Assembly: GCF_031456545.1 (NCBI RefSeq)
Contig: NZ_JAVDUV010000001.1
Coordinates: 1 to 64,000, forward strand
Length of the DNA: 64,000 nucleotides
Direction: 5' to 3'
Origin: Agromyces sp. 3263
Lineage (GTDB): Bacteria > Actinomycetota > Actinomycetes > Actinomycetales > Microbacteriaceae
Positions within the stretch are counted from its first letter, which is position 1. Each line of letters begins with the position of its first letter. This document shows positions 40,365 through 51,258 of the stretch, piece after piece. The notes beneath the pieces are model-generated. The model did not search any database and was not told where the DNA came from. It saw nothing but the letters and a program-made list of their open reading frames with translations. Both the position numbers and the translations under genes were made by a program.

Positions 40365-41359
40365 CGTTCTGTGGTGTTCCTCTCGTTGACGAGTCGGTCG
40401 TTGACGCCGATCCCGAGCCGGTCGAGCACGTCGAGCACGGCCTCATGGCGGTTGAAGGTGTACAGGTGGAGGCCCGGTGCGCCGCCCGCGAGCACGTCGG
40501 AGGCGAGCCGGGTGGCGAATTCGATGCCGAGCTCGGCCTGCGCCGCGGCATCCGGTTCGATCTCGAGGTCGATCGCGAGGGACGCCGGCGGCTCGACGCC
40601 CGTGAGCTCGGTGAGCCGGGCGAGCCGGGCGGGCGTGGTGACCGGCATGATGCCGGGCAGGATCGGGATCGTCACCCCGCCGGCGCGGGCCCGGTCGACG
40701 AAGCCGAGGTAGTCCTCGGCGCGCCAGAACAGCTGCGTGATGGCGAGGTTGGCTCCCGCGATCTCCTTGGCGAGCAGCGTGTCGACGTCCTGGGCGACTC
40801 CGCGCGATCGCGGATGTCCCGTGGGGAACGTCGCCACCGCGACGCGCTCGGGCCTCGGCCGCTCACCGATCTGCCTGACGCCGGGCAGGCCCGGGATGCC
40901 GACCTGGCCGAAGGGCTCGCGCTCCTCCTGCACCCGGTGGATGAGCTGCACCAGCTCGGCTGCGCTGTCGAGGTCGCCGATGCCGGCGTCGGGAGAGGCG
41001 TCGGCGCCCGCGGGCGGGTCACCGCGCAGCGCGAGGAAGCTCGTGATGCCCGCGTCGAGGAACTCGCGCACCAGGCGATTGGCCTCGGCGTGCGAGGAGC
41101 CCACGCAGGTGAGGTGCGCCATCGGCTCGACGTCGGTGTGTTCGAGCATGTAGCGGAGCACGGTCAGGGAACGGTCGCGCGACGAGCCGCCCGCGCCGAA
41201 CGTCACCGAGATGAACGCGGGATCCGCCTCGGCGAGCTTGTCGATCGTGCGACCGAGCGCGAGCGCAGCGGCATCCGTCCGGGGCGGGAACAGCTCGAAG
41301 GAGACCGGCGGGCGGTCCCGACAGTCCGCGCCTCCGGCGTCCGGTCCGGTCTGGGCCAT
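40361..41359 (-). CDS. metF: 5,10-methylenetetrahydrofolate reductase
   Basis: 332-residue flavin barrel enzyme. Motifs [37 protein letters not shown], and [11 protein letters not shown]. The ATG at 41359 has CAGGAG five nt upstream; sequence before it is proline- and arginine-rich and unlike the family. First gene of the metFE operon. Confidence 0.94.
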   Translation of the reverse strand: MAQTGPDAGGADCRDRPPVSFELFPPRTDAAALALGRTIDKLAEADPAFISVTFGAGGSSRDRSLTVLRYMLEHTDVEPMAHLTCVGSSHAEANRLVREFLDAGITSFLALRGDPPAGADASPDAGIGDLDSAAELVQLIHRVQEEREPFGQVGIPGLPGVRQIGERPRPERVAVATFPTGHPRSRGVAQDVDTLLAKEIAGANLAITQLFWRAEDYLGFVDRARAGGVTIPILPGIMPVTTPARLARLTELTGVEPPASLAIDLEIEPDAAAQAELGIEFATRLASDVLAGGAPGLHLYTFNRHEAVLDVLDRLGIGVNDRLVNERNTTER

Positions 41360-41578
41360 GGTGCTCCTGCGTGGCGTCGCGTGCCGTTCGGCGAAGGCGC
41401 GGCAGGCCGCGTCCCCCGGCCGGATCGGCGGGTGGGTGTCGCGGGCGGGTGCCGGGCTCGGCGGTCGCTCCAGGTGCCCGGCATCCGGCCGTGCACCGAC
41501 GATCACCAGCGACGATACGCCTCCGTCACGCGGATGCGCCCACTATGACGCGAGGTGACAGGGAACCGGCCGCACTGC
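41360..41578 (-). other. metF upstream region
   Basis: 219 bp without a gene between hflX and metF. I looked for SAM, SAH and cobalamin riboswitch cores and a Met-rich leader ORF and found none. There is a -10-like TATCGT on the minus strand near 41517 with no good -35, and a weak bulged hairpin GGTGC/GCACC (41473-41497). Confidence 0.4.
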
Positions 41579-43108
41579 CTAAGCGGGCACGGATGCCGCG
41601 TCGAACTCCGCGAGCTGGCCCGCCTGCTCGGGCGACGCGAGCGCGCGGATGCGGGTGCCGTCCTCCACGTACTCGACGGACAGGACGCGACCGGCCTCGT
41701 GGAGCGTCGAGACGACGTCGCCGCGGTCGTACGGCACGAGCAGGTCGACCTCGACCGCGGGGTCGGGCAGCATGCGCTCGATCGCCGCGAGCACGTCGGG
41801 AACGCCCTCGCCGGTGCGCGCCGACGCGAACACGGCGTTCGGCTCGAGGCCGCGGAGCACGAGCCGGTCCTCCTCGGTCACGAGGTCGGCCTTGTTGAAG
41901 ACGATGAGCTCGGGGACGTCGCGCGCGCCGACCTCGCCGATCACGTCGCGCACGGTGGCGATCTGCCCGGCCGGGTCGGGGTGCGCCGCATCGACCACGT
42001 GCACGATCAGGTCGGCGTCGCCGACCTCCTCGAGCGTCGAACGGAACGCCTCGACCAGCTGGTGCGGCAGGTTGCGCACGAACCCGACGGTGTCGGCGAT
42101 GGTGTAGACCCGACCGTCGGTGGTGGTGTTGCGCCGCACGGTCGCGTCGAGCGTGGCGAAGAGGGCGTTCTCGACGAGCACTCCGGCCCCGGTGATGCGG
42201 TTGAGCAGGCTCGACTTGCCCGCATTCGTGTACCCGGCGATCGCGACTGAGGGCACGGCGTTGCGGCGGCGGTTGGCGCGCTTGGCCTCACGGGCGGGCT
42301 TCATGCCGGCGATCTGCTTGCGCAGCTTCGCCATGCGCGAGTGGATGCGGCGACGATCGAGCTCGATCTTCGTCTCGCCCGGTCCGCGGGAGCCCATGCC
42401 GGCGCCGGCGCCGCCGACCTGGCCACCGGCTTGGCGGGACATCGACTCACCCCAGCCGCGGAGGCGGGGAAGCAGGTACTCGAGCTGCGCGAGCTCGACC
42501 TGGGCCTTGCCCTCACGACTCTTCGCGTGCTGGCTGAAGATGTCGAGGATGACCGCGGTGCGGTCGATGACCTTGACCTTCACGACGTCCTCCAGCGCAC
42601 GCCGCTGGCTCGGAGCGAGCTCGGTGTCGGCGATGACGGTGTCGGCCCCGAGCGCGGCCACGACATGGCGGAGCTCCTCGGCCTTGCCGCTGCCGAGGTA
42701 GGTGCTCGGGTCGGGGTGCGGACGACGCTGCAGGAGCCCGTCGAGCACCCGTGCACCGGCCGTCTCGGCGAGGGCCGCGAGCTCGCGCATCGAGTTCTCG
42801 GCGTCGTCCTGCGAGCCCTGCGCGTACACGCCGATGAGCACGACGTTCTCGAGTCGAAGCTGTCGGTACTCGACCTCGGTGACGTCCTCGAGCTCGGTCG
42901 AGAGACCGCTCACCCGCCGCAGCGCGGCGCGCTCCTCGCGGTCGAACTGCTCGCCGTCGTGCGAGTCGTCGCCGGTCACCTCCGACCCGGTGCGCTGGAT
43001 CGCCGAGGCGTCGCCGGCGCCGAACCTGGCCACGCCCGCGCGGCTCTCCGCGCTGCGGAGCACGCGCTCGACGTCGTCGTCTGCAGTGTGCCGTTCGCCT
43101 TCGTTCAT
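41579..43108 (-). CDS. hflX: GTPase HflX
   Basis: 509-residue ribosome-associated GTPase that splits stalled or heat-damaged 70S ribosomes. HflX N-terminal domain (LIGVYAQG ... STYLGSGKAEEL), glycine-rich linker GGQVGGAGAGMGSRGPGE, then G1 GYTNAGKSSLL, G3 DTVGF, G4 NKAD. The first 60 residues are an acidic extension. ATG 43108 lies 7 nt after TAAGGT (43121-43116): leaderless. Confidence 0.94.
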   Translation of the reverse strand: MNEGERHTADDDVERVLRSAESRAGVARFGAGDASAIQRTGSEVTGDDSHDGEQFDREERAALRRVSGLSTELEDVTEVEYRQLRLENVVLIGVYAQGSQDDAENSMRELAALAETAGARVLDGLLQRRPHPDPSTYLGSGKAEELRHVVAALGADTVIADTELAPSQRRALEDVVKVKVIDRTAVILDIFSQHAKSREGKAQVELAQLEYLLPRLRGWGESMSRQAGGQVGGAGAGMGSRGPGETKIELDRRRIHSRMAKLRKQIAGMKPAREAKRANRRRNAVPSVAIAGYTNAGKSSLLNRITGAGVLVENALFATLDATVRRNTTTDGRVYTIADTVGFVRNLPHQLVEAFRSTLEEVGDADLIVHVVDAAHPDPAGQIATVRDVIGEVGARDVPELIVFNKADLVTEEDRLVLRGLEPNAVFASARTGEGVPDVLAAIERMLPDPAVEVDLLVPYDRGDVVSTLHEAGRVLSVEYVEDGTRIRALASPEQAGQLAEFDAASVPA

Positions 43109-43150
43109 CTCGTCAACCTTACTTCCGTTCGCGTGCGATAACTTGCTTGC
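43109..43150. promoter_or_regulatory. Back-to-back hflX / methyltransferase promoters
   Basis: Only 42 bp separate the two divergent start codons. Each strand has its own -10: TAAGGT (43121-43116, minus, 7 nt from ATG) and TAACTT (43139-43144, plus, 6 nt from ATG). The -35 zones must overlap inside the opposite -10 and gene. Confidence 0.5.
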
Positions 43151-43762
43151 ATGGGCTCCGACCACTACTTCTCCCCTTCGCCTCGGAGCGGCGGCGGCAC
43201 GCGCACCATCCGTGTGCGACTCGCCGGCCGGGAGGTCGAGCTCGTCACCGCCGGCGGGGTGTTCAGCCCCGAGCATCTCGACGAGGGCACCCGCGTGCTG
43301 CTCGACGCGGTCCCTTCGCCGCCTCAGACCGGGCACCTGCTCGACCTCGGTGCCGGCTGGGGTCCGATCGCGTTGAGCCTCGCGATGCGGGCGCCGGATG
43401 CCACGGTGTGGGCCGTGGACGTCAACGAACGCGCCCTCGACCTGGTGCGTCGCAATGCCGCCCGCCTCGGCCTCACCAATGTGAACGCCGTGCTGCCCGA
43501 CGATGTTCCCGACGACCTTCGGTTCGCCACGATCTGGTCGAACCCGCCGATCCGCGTCGGCAAGCAGGAACTGCACGCCATGCTCGCGCACTGGCTTCCC
43601 CGGCTGGCCGACGACGCGAGCGCCTGGCTCGTGGTCGCCAAGCACCTCGGGGCGGAGTCCCTGCAGCGCTGGCTCGCCGCCGAACTGGGCCTCGACGTGG
43701 AGCGCGCCGACAAGTCCAAGGGGTTCCGCGTGCTCGCTGCCCGTGCGGCGACCGCGCGCTGA
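43151..43762 (+). CDS. RsmC/RlmG-like class I methyltransferase
   Basis: 203 residues: AdoMet motif I LLDLGAGWGPIAL, acidic motif VDVN, and the N6/N2-methyltransferase motif SNPPIR. The fold matches the MTS domain of 16S rRNA m2G methyltransferase RsmC, but it is the short single-domain form; rRNA guanine N2-methylation is likely, the exact base unknown. It ends 2 bp before the convergent dapF stop. Confidence 0.8.
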   Translation: MGSDHYFSPSPRSGGGTRTIRVRLAGREVELVTAGGVFSPEHLDEGTRVLLDAVPSPPQTGHLLDLGAGWGPIALSLAMRAPDATVWAVDVNERALDLVRRNAARLGLTNVNAVLPDDVPDDLRFATIWSNPPIRVGKQELHAMLAHWLPRLADDASAWLVVAKHLGAESLQRWLAAELGLDVERADKSKGFRVLAARAATAR

Positions 43763-43764
43763 AC

Positions 43765-44646
43765 TCAGGCGAGGGTGAGCACCCCGTCGAAGACGAGCTC
43801 CGCCGGCCCGGAGAGGGCGACATGCTCTCCGTCGGCTGCCTCGAACATGCGCACGCCCAGGACGCCACCCGGCACCTGCACGCGCCAGTCGTTCGGCGCG
43901 CCGGACCCGGCCCAGTACCGCACGGCCAGTGCCGACGCAACCGCGCCGGTGCCGCACGAGAGCGTCTCGCCCGAACCACGCTCATGCACGCGCATGCGGA
44001 TGCGGCCGACGCCGTCTTCGACGAGCGGCTCGGCGGGCACCACGAACTCGACGTTCGCGCCGGCCTCGGGTACCGGGTCCAGCACGGGCTGGTAGTTCAG
44101 GTCGACGGCCTCGAGCTCGTCGTCGTCGGCGAGCGCCACGACCACGTGCGGGTTGCCCACGTCGATGCCGAGTCCGGGTCGTGCCACCGGCAGCTCCTTG
44201 CCCCGCACGAGCGGCTCGCCGCCGGCGAGTCGCCAGGGTCCGAGGTCGGCCTGGAAGCCGTCGCCGCTGCGTCGCACGGTGCGGACACCCGCGCGCGTAC
44301 CGATGGCGATCGCCCCTCCGGCCGGGAGCTCAGCCAGCCCCTGGTCGAGCAGGTAGCTGACGAAGACACGAATGCCGTTGCCGCACATCTCGGAGACGGT
44401 GCCGTCGGCGTTCCAGTAGTCCATGAACCACACTGCGGCCGGATCCTCCGCGAGCGCCGCGGCGCCGTCGCTGAGGTTGCGCGAGCGCACGGCTCGGATC
44501 ACGCCGTCGGCGCCCACCCCGAACCGGCGGTCGCACACCGCGGCGATCTGCGTGGGCGTGAGCTCGGTGTCGCCCTCGGGGTCGCTGAAGAGCACGAAGT
44601 CGTTGCCCGTGCCCTGCCCCTTGGTGAATCGCAGATCGAACGGCAT
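43765..44646 (-). CDS. dapF: diaminopimelate epimerase
   Basis: Converts LL- to meso-DAP for lysine and peptidoglycan. 293 residues with the two catalytic cysteines in MCGNGIR (Cys88) and SCGTGA (about 228), and KGQGTGNDF at the start. Last gene of a miaB-miaA-dapF run, 4 bp after miaA. DapA and DapB genes lie at 56.6 and 62.8 kb. Confidence 0.95.
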   Translation of the reverse strand: MPFDLRFTKGQGTGNDFVLFSDPEGDTELTPTQIAAVCDRRFGVGADGVIRAVRSRNLSDGAAALAEDPAAVWFMDYWNADGTVSEMCGNGIRVFVSYLLDQGLAELPAGGAIAIGTRAGVRTVRRSGDGFQADLGPWRLAGGEPLVRGKELPVARPGLGIDVGNPHVVVALADDDELEAVDLNYQPVLDPVPEAGANVEFVVPAEPLVEDGVGRIRMRVHERGSGETLSCGTGAVASALAVRYWAGSGAPNDWRVQVPGGVLGVRMFEAADGEHVALSGPAELVFDGVLTLA

Positions 44647-44650
44647 CCGA

Positions 44651-45571
44651 TCAGTCTAGAGCCGCCTGGCGGGCCAGTTCCGCGTCCCGAGCGGCGAGGT
44701 CGTCGGCGTCGATCGTGGTCGCGTCGCGATAGCGGCCGAACCAGCCGACCTGCCGGCGCGCGTAGGTGCGCGTCAACTGCTGCGTCTGGGCGATCGCCTC
44801 GGCGCGCGACATCCGCCCGTGGAACTCGGCGAGGGCCTGCGCGTAGCCGATCGCCTTGCGCGCCGTGACGCCCCGCTCGAGACCGCGCGGCACGAGCTCG
44901 CGCACCTCGTCGAGCAGTCCGTCCTCCCACATGCGTGCGGCTCGGGCATCCAGCCGGTCCACGAGACGTGCGCGATCGCTGCGGAGGTGCACGATGCGGT
45001 GCGGCCGCCAGGCCACGGGCTCGTCGGGAAGGCGTGCGGCCTTCGGCTCCCCCGTGAGCTCGATGACCTCAAGGGCGCGCACGATGCGCCGGCCGTTCTG
45101 CGCATCGACGCTCGCGGCCGTCTCGGCATCGAGCGCCCGCAGCCTCGCGTGCATGAGGCCGGGACCGATCTCGGCGAGCTCGGCCTCGAGCCGCGCCCGA
45201 ACGGCGGCGTCGGTGCCGGGAAAGCGGAAGTCGTGGATGACGGACGACACGTACAGGCCGGATCCACCGACGAGCAGCGCGACGTGCCCGCGGGCGAGGA
45301 TGTCGTCGATGTCCGCACGGGCGGCGGGCTGGTATGCCGCGGCCGACGCCTCCTCGGTGACGTCGAGCACGTCGAGCTGGTGATGCGGCACCCCCCGCCG
45401 CGCATCGGGTGCCAGCTTCGCGGTGCCGATGTCCATGCCGCGGTAGAGCTGCATCGCATCGGCGTTCACGACCTCGCCGACCCGGCCCGCCCGTTCGAAC
45501 GCCTCGGCGAGGTCGAGCGCGAAGTCGGACTTGCCGGTGCCGGTCGCGCCGACGATCGCGATAAGGGTCAC
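44651..45571 (-). CDS. miaA: tRNA dimethylallyltransferase
   Basis: Adds the isopentenyl group to A37 of tRNAs reading UNN codons. 306 residues: P-loop GATGTGKS at residue 8, [17 protein letters not shown], and RRQVGWFGR near the end. GTG at 45571 comes one base after the miaB stop, which fixes the start; the longer open frame upstream lies within miaB. Confidence 0.95.
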   Translation of the reverse strand: MTLIAIVGATGTGKSDFALDLAEAFERAGRVGEVVNADAMQLYRGMDIGTAKLAPDARRGVPHHQLDVLDVTEEASAAAYQPAARADIDDILARGHVALLVGGSGLYVSSVIHDFRFPGTDAAVRARLEAELAEIGPGLMHARLRALDAETAASVDAQNGRRIVRALEVIELTGEPKAARLPDEPVAWRPHRIVHLRSDRARLVDRLDARAARMWEDGLLDEVRELVPRGLERGVTARKAIGYAQALAEFHGRMSRAEAIAQTQQLTRTYARRQVGWFGRYRDATTIDADDLAARDAELARQAALD

Positions 45572-45572
45572 G

Positions 45573-47168
45573 TCAGCGCTGTGCGTCGCTGGGGTCGTAG
45601 ATCGGCATCGTGCCGACACCCGGGGCCACGAGCGGCTCGGCGCCACGTGCGCGCAGCGAGGGAAGGCCCAACGACACGCGAGCACCGACGGATGCCGCCG
45701 GGCCGGCCGGCACGCCGCAGCTCTCGGCCTGTGCGCGATCCCAGGCATCGCCCGCCCGGGTGCGGCGGATCGCCAGCGGCGCATCGTCGAGCGAGTCGGC
45801 GATGAGGTGGAACGGCGCAGCCTGCGTGATCGTGACCGACACGACATCGCCGGGGCGCGGGAGTTCGGAGCCGGCAGGAACCTCGAAGTGCACGAGCCGG
45901 CTGTCTTCGGCCCGCCCGCTCAGCCGGTGCGTCTCGGCGTCCTTCTTGCCCTCACCCGTCGAGACGAGGACCTCGACCGGACGGCCGATGAGGCGCTGGT
46001 TCTCCTCCCAGGAGATCTGTTCCTGCAGCGCGATGAGTCGGTCGTAGCGCTCCTGCACGACCTCCTTGGGCACCTGCTCGTCCATCGTCGCGGCCGGCGT
46101 GCCCGGGCGGATGGAGTACTGGAAGGTGAAGGCCGACGCGAATCGTGCGGCCTCCACGACGCGGAGCGTCTCCTGGAAGTCCTCTTCGGTCTCACCGGGG
46201 AAGCCGACGATGATGTCGGTGGAGATCGCGGCGTTCGGAATTCGGGCGCGCACACGGTCGAGGATGCCGAGGAACTTCTCGGAGCGGTAGGACCGGCGCA
46301 TCGCCTTGAGGATGCGGTCGGAGCCCGACTGGAGCGGCATGTGCAGCTGCGGCATGACCGCCGGCGTCTCGGCCATGGCCTCGATGACATCGTCGGTGAA
46401 TGCGGCCGGGTGCGGGCTCGTGAAGCGGATGCGCTCGAGGCCCTCGATCCGGCCCGCGGCGCGGAGCAGCTTGCCGAACGCCTGGCGATCGCCGAACTCG
46501 ACGCCGTAGGAGTTGACGTTCTGGCCGAGCAGGGTCACCTCGACGGCGCCGTCGTCGACGAGTGCCTGGATCTCGGCGAGGATCTCGCCGGGTCGGCGAT
46601 CCTTCTCCTTGCCCCGGAGCGCCGGCACGATGCAGAAGGTGCACGTGTTGTTGCAGCCGACGGAGATCGACACCCACCCGCTGTACGTGGAATCCCGCTT
46701 GGTGGGGAGCGTGGACGGGAACACCTCGAGGGCGTCGAGGATCTCGAGCTGCGCCTCGTCGTTGTGGCGTGCACGTTCGAGGAGGCTCGGCAGGGACCCC
46801 ATGTTGTGGGTGCCGAAGACGACGTCGACCCACGGCGCCTTCTCGAGGATGACGTTCTTGTCCTTCTGGGCGAGGCAGCCGCCGACGGCGATCTGCATGC
46901 CGGCGTGACGACGCTTGACGCCGGCGAGATGTCCCAGGTTGCCGTAGAGCTTGTTGTCGGCGTTCTCGCGCACGGCGCACGTGTTGATGACGACGATGTC
47001 GGGCTCGGCCCCATCGGCGGGCACGTACCCGGCTGCTTCGAGCGATCCGCTGAGGCGCTCGGAGTCGTGCACGTTCATCTGGCAGCCGAACGTGCGAACC
47101 TCGTAGGTCCGTGGCGTCGACGCCGGCTCAGTGGTCTCGATCGTCGAGGCCTCGCGAAGGGTGCTCAT
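45573..47168 (-). CDS. miaB: tRNA-2-methylthio-N6-dimethylallyladenosine synthase
   Basis: Radical SAM methylthiotransferase acting after MiaA. 531 residues: N-terminal UPF0004 domain with three cluster cysteines ([18 protein letters not shown]), radical SAM motif CNNTCTFC, then a TRAM domain. The last 60 residues (rich in Ala, Gly, Pro) extend past the usual end. It follows recX by 12 bp. Confidence 0.96.
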   Translation of the reverse strand: MSTLREASTIETTEPASTPRTYEVRTFGCQMNVHDSERLSGSLEAAGYVPADGAEPDIVVINTCAVRENADNKLYGNLGHLAGVKRRHAGMQIAVGGCLAQKDKNVILEKAPWVDVVFGTHNMGSLPSLLERARHNDEAQLEILDALEVFPSTLPTKRDSTYSGWVSISVGCNNTCTFCIVPALRGKEKDRRPGEILAEIQALVDDGAVEVTLLGQNVNSYGVEFGDRQAFGKLLRAAGRIEGLERIRFTSPHPAAFTDDVIEAMAETPAVMPQLHMPLQSGSDRILKAMRRSYRSEKFLGILDRVRARIPNAAISTDIIVGFPGETEEDFQETLRVVEAARFASAFTFQYSIRPGTPAATMDEQVPKEVVQERYDRLIALQEQISWEENQRLIGRPVEVLVSTGEGKKDAETHRLSGRAEDSRLVHFEVPAGSELPRPGDVVSVTITQAAPFHLIADSLDDAPLAIRRTRAGDAWDRAQAESCGVPAGPAASVGARVSLGLPSLRARGAEPLVAPGVGTMPIYDPSDAQR

Positions 47169-47180
47169 GATCGCACCAGT

Positions 47181-47933
47181 TTACGAGCCATCGGCGGCCA
47201 ACGCCGCCGTCACCGCCTCGCGGACGATGTCGCCGGGGTAGCCCCGACGCTGGAGGAAGGCGGAGAGCCGACGCTCCGCCGTCTGGTGGTCGAGTCCGGT
47301 GAGCTGCCTCGCACGCCGCTGCGCCACCTCGAGGGCGTTGCGACGTTCGACGTCGGGGTCGAGCTCGTCGACCGCGGCGCGAGCCGCGGAAGGGTCGACG
47401 CCGCGACGCGAGAGCTCCTGGAGGATCGCACCGCTCCCCCGGCCGCGGCGGGCCCCGTTGACATGCACGAGCTGCTCGGCGAGTCGCGCGTCGTCGAGGT
47501 AGCCGAACCGCTCGTAGCGCTCGATCCACTCCTCGATCTCCGCTTCGTCGAGGCCGTGTTCGGCGAGCACCGCTCGCACCTCGGCGACGGACAGCGCCGA
47601 ACGGCGCAACCGAGACACCACCAGCCGGTCGATGCGGGCATCTCGCTCGGGCCCGGTCTCCTCGGGATCGTCGCTCACGACGGTGAAGCGACTGCGACGA
47701 CGTTCGGCGCGCCGGGAGTCGCGCTCGGAGTTCGGTGACGACCAACGACTGCCGCCCGAACCACTCGTACGGGGCTGCTCGGTCGCATCGACGACGTCGT
47801 CGGACAGGGCCGATCGCCCGCGGCCACCGGCTGCGGCGGGCCCGCCGGGGCCACCGGCCGCCGCGGGCGCGCCGGGCGGCGTGGCCCACGGCAGGTACGA
47901 GACCGGGGCGAGGTGCTCGGTTGCATCGCTCAT
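47181..47933 (-). CDS. recX: regulatory protein RecX
   Basis: Binds RecA filaments and limits recombination. 250 residues, longer than usual because of a disordered N-terminal 90 residues (Gly/Ala/Pro, then Arg/Ser). The conserved C-terminal three-helix repeats are [20 protein letters not shown] and [18 protein letters not shown] 47933 has GGGGAGGGGAG just upstream, so I prefer it to ATG 47960. Directly after recA. Confidence 0.88.
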   Translation of the reverse strand: MSDATEHLAPVSYLPWATPPGAPAAAGGPGGPAAAGGRGRSALSDDVVDATEQPRTSGSGGSRWSSPNSERDSRRAERRRSRFTVVSDDPEETGPERDARIDRLVVSRLRRSALSVAEVRAVLAEHGLDEAEIEEWIERYERFGYLDDARLAEQLVHVNGARRGRGSGAILQELSRRGVDPSAARAAVDELDPDVERRNALEVAQRRARQLTGLDHQTAERRLSAFLQRRGYPGDIVREAVTAALAADGS

Positions 47934-47968
47934 CTCACTCCCCTCCCCGATCTCGTTCATCGTGCGAC

Positions 47969-49036
<1,068 letters not shown>

Positions 49037-49229
49037 GTGCTGGCTCCTCGTGCTCGTTGCGGCTGCCTCTAGGCTGTCGTTCCACGTTGCGGGCCGTGAC
49101 CCGCGGCGTCTCGCGACAAGGCGTTTGCGGTGTGTTCCGACGCTTCGACCGTATGGCCGCCCACCGACATCCGGAGCCCCGTGAGGCGGGATGTGGAAGG
49201 ACGCGACATTCCTGCTGCTGTCGAGGACG

Positions 49230-49259
49230 AGCCTAGTCGAGCAGCCGAACGCATGTTCG
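49230..49259 (-). promoter_or_regulatory. recA promoter with LexA box
   Basis: CGAACGCATGTTCG (49246-49259) is a perfect CGAAC-N4-GTTCG SOS box. A -10-like TAGGCT (49235-49230) follows it on the minus strand, so LexA would cover the -35/spacer. The resulting 5' leader would be about 185 nt. The 49037-49229 stretch shows no gene. Confidence 0.7.
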
Positions 49260-49315
49260 AAGACACGCCCGCGTGTCGAACACGTCTTCGGGGCCGCCGA
49301 AGGCGCTCGATGCCG

Positions 49316-49558
49316 TCAGGACGTGCGCCGCTGGCCTCGCCCGGGCTCACGCCGACCGACTCCGTGACGACGCTCGGGCGGGACATCCGTCGCCTCGCAC
49401 AGGGCGACCCAGACCTCGCGCGGCGGAACGCCGGCGGCGAGTGCCTCGCGTGCGGTGCGGTCGCGGAGCCCCGGCAGGACGAGGTCGTTCACGACGACGC
49501 TGCCGTACCCTGCGCCGAACTCCTCATCGACCGCGATCTGGAACTCGCTCAGCTTCAT
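49316..49558 (-). CDS. DUF3046 protein
   Basis: 80 residues. MKLSEFQIAVDEEFG, the Tyr-Gly segment and the LRDRTAREALAAGVPPREVW region match DUF3046, a small actinobacterial family nearly always found between clgR and recA. Function unknown. ATG 49558 with GGGAG upstream. The C-terminal tail is arginine-rich. Confidence 0.8.
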   Translation of the reverse strand: MKLSEFQIAVDEEFGAGYGSVVVNDLVLPGLRDRTAREALAAGVPPREVWVALCEATDVPPERRHGVGRREPGRGQRRTS

Positions 49559-49576
49559 CGATGCTCCCGGACATGC

Positions 49577-49604
49577 CATCGGCCGGTCCGAAGACCGGCC
49601 GATG
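49577..49604 (-). terminator. clgR terminator
   Basis: Perfect 12-bp arms CATCGGCCGGTC / GACCGGCCGATG with the tetraloop region CGAA (or its complement), 18 bp after the clgR stop and before DUF3046. Confidence 0.75.
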
Positions 49605-49622
49605 CGTTGGATCGTGGGTGGG

Positions 49623-49931
49623 TCAGCGGACCATCATGTCCGCGTCGAACTCCGCGACGAGCTCGTCGGGCAGGCTGTCGGGCACGACGGCCAGGCCCTC
49701 GAGGACGGCGATGCGGTCGCCGACCTCGTGCATGATCACGGAGATGGGGGTGTCGAGCGCTTCAGCGACCGACGCGAGGATCTCGGACGAGGCCTCCTTC
49801 TGGCCGCGCTCCACCTCGCTGAGGTAACCGAGAGCGACGCTGGCCTTCGACGCCACCTGACGAAGGGTGCGACCCTTCTGCAGACGGAAGTCCCTCAGCA
49901 CGTCGCCGATCTCCTGTCGAACCAGAACCAT
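49623..49931 (-). CDS. clgR: XRE-family regulator ClgR
   Basis: 102 residues, one HTH_3 domain (TLRQVASKASVALGYLSEVERGQKEASS) and a short helical tail. The ClgR identity rests on this distinctive sequence and on position between cinA and recA, as in corynebacteria, streptomycetes and mycobacteria, where it activates clpP/clpC and repair genes and is itself degraded by Clp. Strong AAGGAGG site before the ATG. Confidence 0.82.
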   Translation of the reverse strand: MVLVRQEIGDVLRDFRLQKGRTLRQVASKASVALGYLSEVERGQKEASSEILASVAEALDTPISVIMHEVGDRIAVLEGLAVVPDSLPDELVAEFDADMMVR

Positions 49932-50039
49932 CGGGGACCTCCTTCACTCTGCCATCGACTCCTCGGAGCCGGAAACGGGAGGGTCAGTCTACCCGACTCT
50001 CATGGCTTCCAACCTAGCGTCGCACACTTGGACTTTCGT

Positions 50040-50082
50040 GTGAACTCGTCACCTGTAACAGGTTGTTCACGAAGGTTATTCC
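50040..50082 (-). promoter_or_regulatory. clgR control region: ECF-type promoter and nested palindrome
   Basis: Minus strand GGAAT (50082-50078) and GTT (50059-50057) are 18 bp apart, the layout of SigH/SigE-type stress promoters (GGAAY-N18..20-SGTT) known to drive clgR in relatives. The GGAAT overlaps the cinA stop codon. A nested inverted repeat, GTGAAC ... ACCTGT-A-ACAGGT ... GTTCAC (50040-50070), covers the start side and may be a regulator site. Confidence 0.5.
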
Positions 50083-50603
50083 GCCGGAACGCCGACGGCG
50101 TCGAGCTCCTCGACCGCGGCCGCGATGGCGGCGACGACCGCGGCTGCGCGCACCACCGCCCTGCCGCCGTCGAGCGCGAGCGCCACCGAGCGGATGCCCC
50201 TCGACGAGGCGATCCCGACGTACACCGTTCCGGGGGCCCGGCCGTCCTGCCAGTCGGGCCCCGCCACCCCCGTGGTCGCGACGCCGAGGTCGGCGGCCCG
50301 GCCATCGACGGCGCATGCGCGGCGCACGCCGTCGGCCATCTGCTGCACGACGTCGGGATCCACGGCCCCTCGCTCCGCGAGGAGCGCGGCGTCCACGCCG
50401 AGCACCGTGCGCTTCACGGGCGTCGCGTACGCCACCACTCCGCCGTTGAACACGACGGACGCTCCCGGAACGTCCACGATCGCCGCGGCCAGGAGCCCGC
50501 CCGTCAAGGACTCGGCCGTGGCGATCGTCAGGCCCAGGTCGGTGAGCCGGTGCACCAGTGCGCGGGCGTCGGGCGCGCCTGGGGAATCGGCCGGCCGGGG
50601 CAT
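50076..50603 (-). CDS. cinA: CinA-family nicotinamide-nucleotide amidohydrolase
   Basis: 175 residues: only the C-terminal CinA domain (TIATAESLTGGLLAAAIVDVPGAS ... GVATTGVAGPDW), which deamidates NMN (PncC activity). ATG 50603 lies 10 bp past the pgsA stop; an ATG 30 nt earlier would overlap pgsA. Part of the pgsA-cinA run upstream of clgR. Confidence 0.88.
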   Translation of the reverse strand: MPRPADSPGAPDARALVHRLTDLGLTIATAESLTGGLLAAAIVDVPGASVVFNGGVVAYATPVKRTVLGVDAALLAERGAVDPDVVQQMADGVRRACAVDGRAADLGVATTGVAGPDWQDGRAPGTVYVGIASSRGIRSVALALDGGRAVVRAAAVVAAIAAAVEELDAVGVPAE

Positions 50604-50613
50604 CCGCTCGCCC

Positions 50614-51216
50614 TCAGCGCGACTCGCGCGCACCGCGTGCGAGTCGAACGGCGTCGCGCACGTACAGCAGGCCCGACCAGACCGTGAGGACGAGCGCCGC
50701 GGCCATGGCCACCCAGTTGACCCACACGATCCACGGACCCACCACCGAGTCGAGCGGCACGAGGAACAGCGAGATCGCGACCGACTGCACGACGGTCTTG
50801 AGCTTGCCGCCGGACGACGCGGGCACCACGTTGCCCCGGCGCAGCTCCACGAGCCGCCAGACGGTGATGCCGACCTCGCGCACGACGATGATCGCGGTGA
50901 TCCACCACGGCAGCTCGCCGAGGATCGACAGGCAGACGAGGGCGCCGCTCGTCAGGAGCTTGTCGGCGATCGGGTCGAGGATCTTGCCGAGGTCGGTGAC
51001 CAGGCCGCGCGAACGCGCGATGTGGCCGTCGATGCCGTCGGTCGCGATCGCGATGATGAAGAGGGCGGCCGCCGCCCACCGGAGCCAGCCGTCGTCGCCG
51101 CCGTCGGCGAGCAGCATCCAGAAGAAGATCGGCGCCAGCACGATGCGCACGATCGTGATCGCGTTGGGGAGGTTCCAATTCGCCGATCGCTCGGGGCTTC
51201 CGGCGGAGGAGGTCAT
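50614..51216 (-). CDS. pgsA: CDP-alcohol phosphatidyltransferase (phosphatidylglycerophosphate synthase type)
   Basis: 200-residue membrane enzyme with about five helices. The CDP-alcohol motif reads DGIDGHIARSRG ... GKILDPIADK, with the conserved Asp residues intact; the first Ala of the usual DGxxAR motif is replaced by His-Ile-Ala. ATG 51216, 6 nt after TAGGCT (51228-51223), suggests a leaderless message. Most likely makes phosphatidylglycerophosphate. Confidence 0.88.
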   Translation of the reverse strand: MTSSAGSPERSANWNLPNAITIVRIVLAPIFFWMLLADGGDDGWLRWAAAALFIIAIATDGIDGHIARSRGLVTDLGKILDPIADKLLTSGALVCLSILGELPWWITAIIVVREVGITVWRLVELRRGNVVPASSGGKLKTVVQSVAISLFLVPLDSVVGPWIVWVNWVAMAAALVLTVWSGLLYVRDAVRLARGARESR

Positions 51217-51258
51217 ACGCACAGCCTAGCCGCGCGGTGCTTCCGAGGAGCGGGCGGC

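Noticed and set aside
37812..40712. A 966-codon plus-strand open frame over metE
   Set aside because: Shadow of metE; arginine- and histidine-rich translation without recognisable domains.
41360..41578. A SAM or cobalamin riboswitch upstream of metF-metE
   Set aside because: None of the conserved core sequences is present and the secondary structure is weak.
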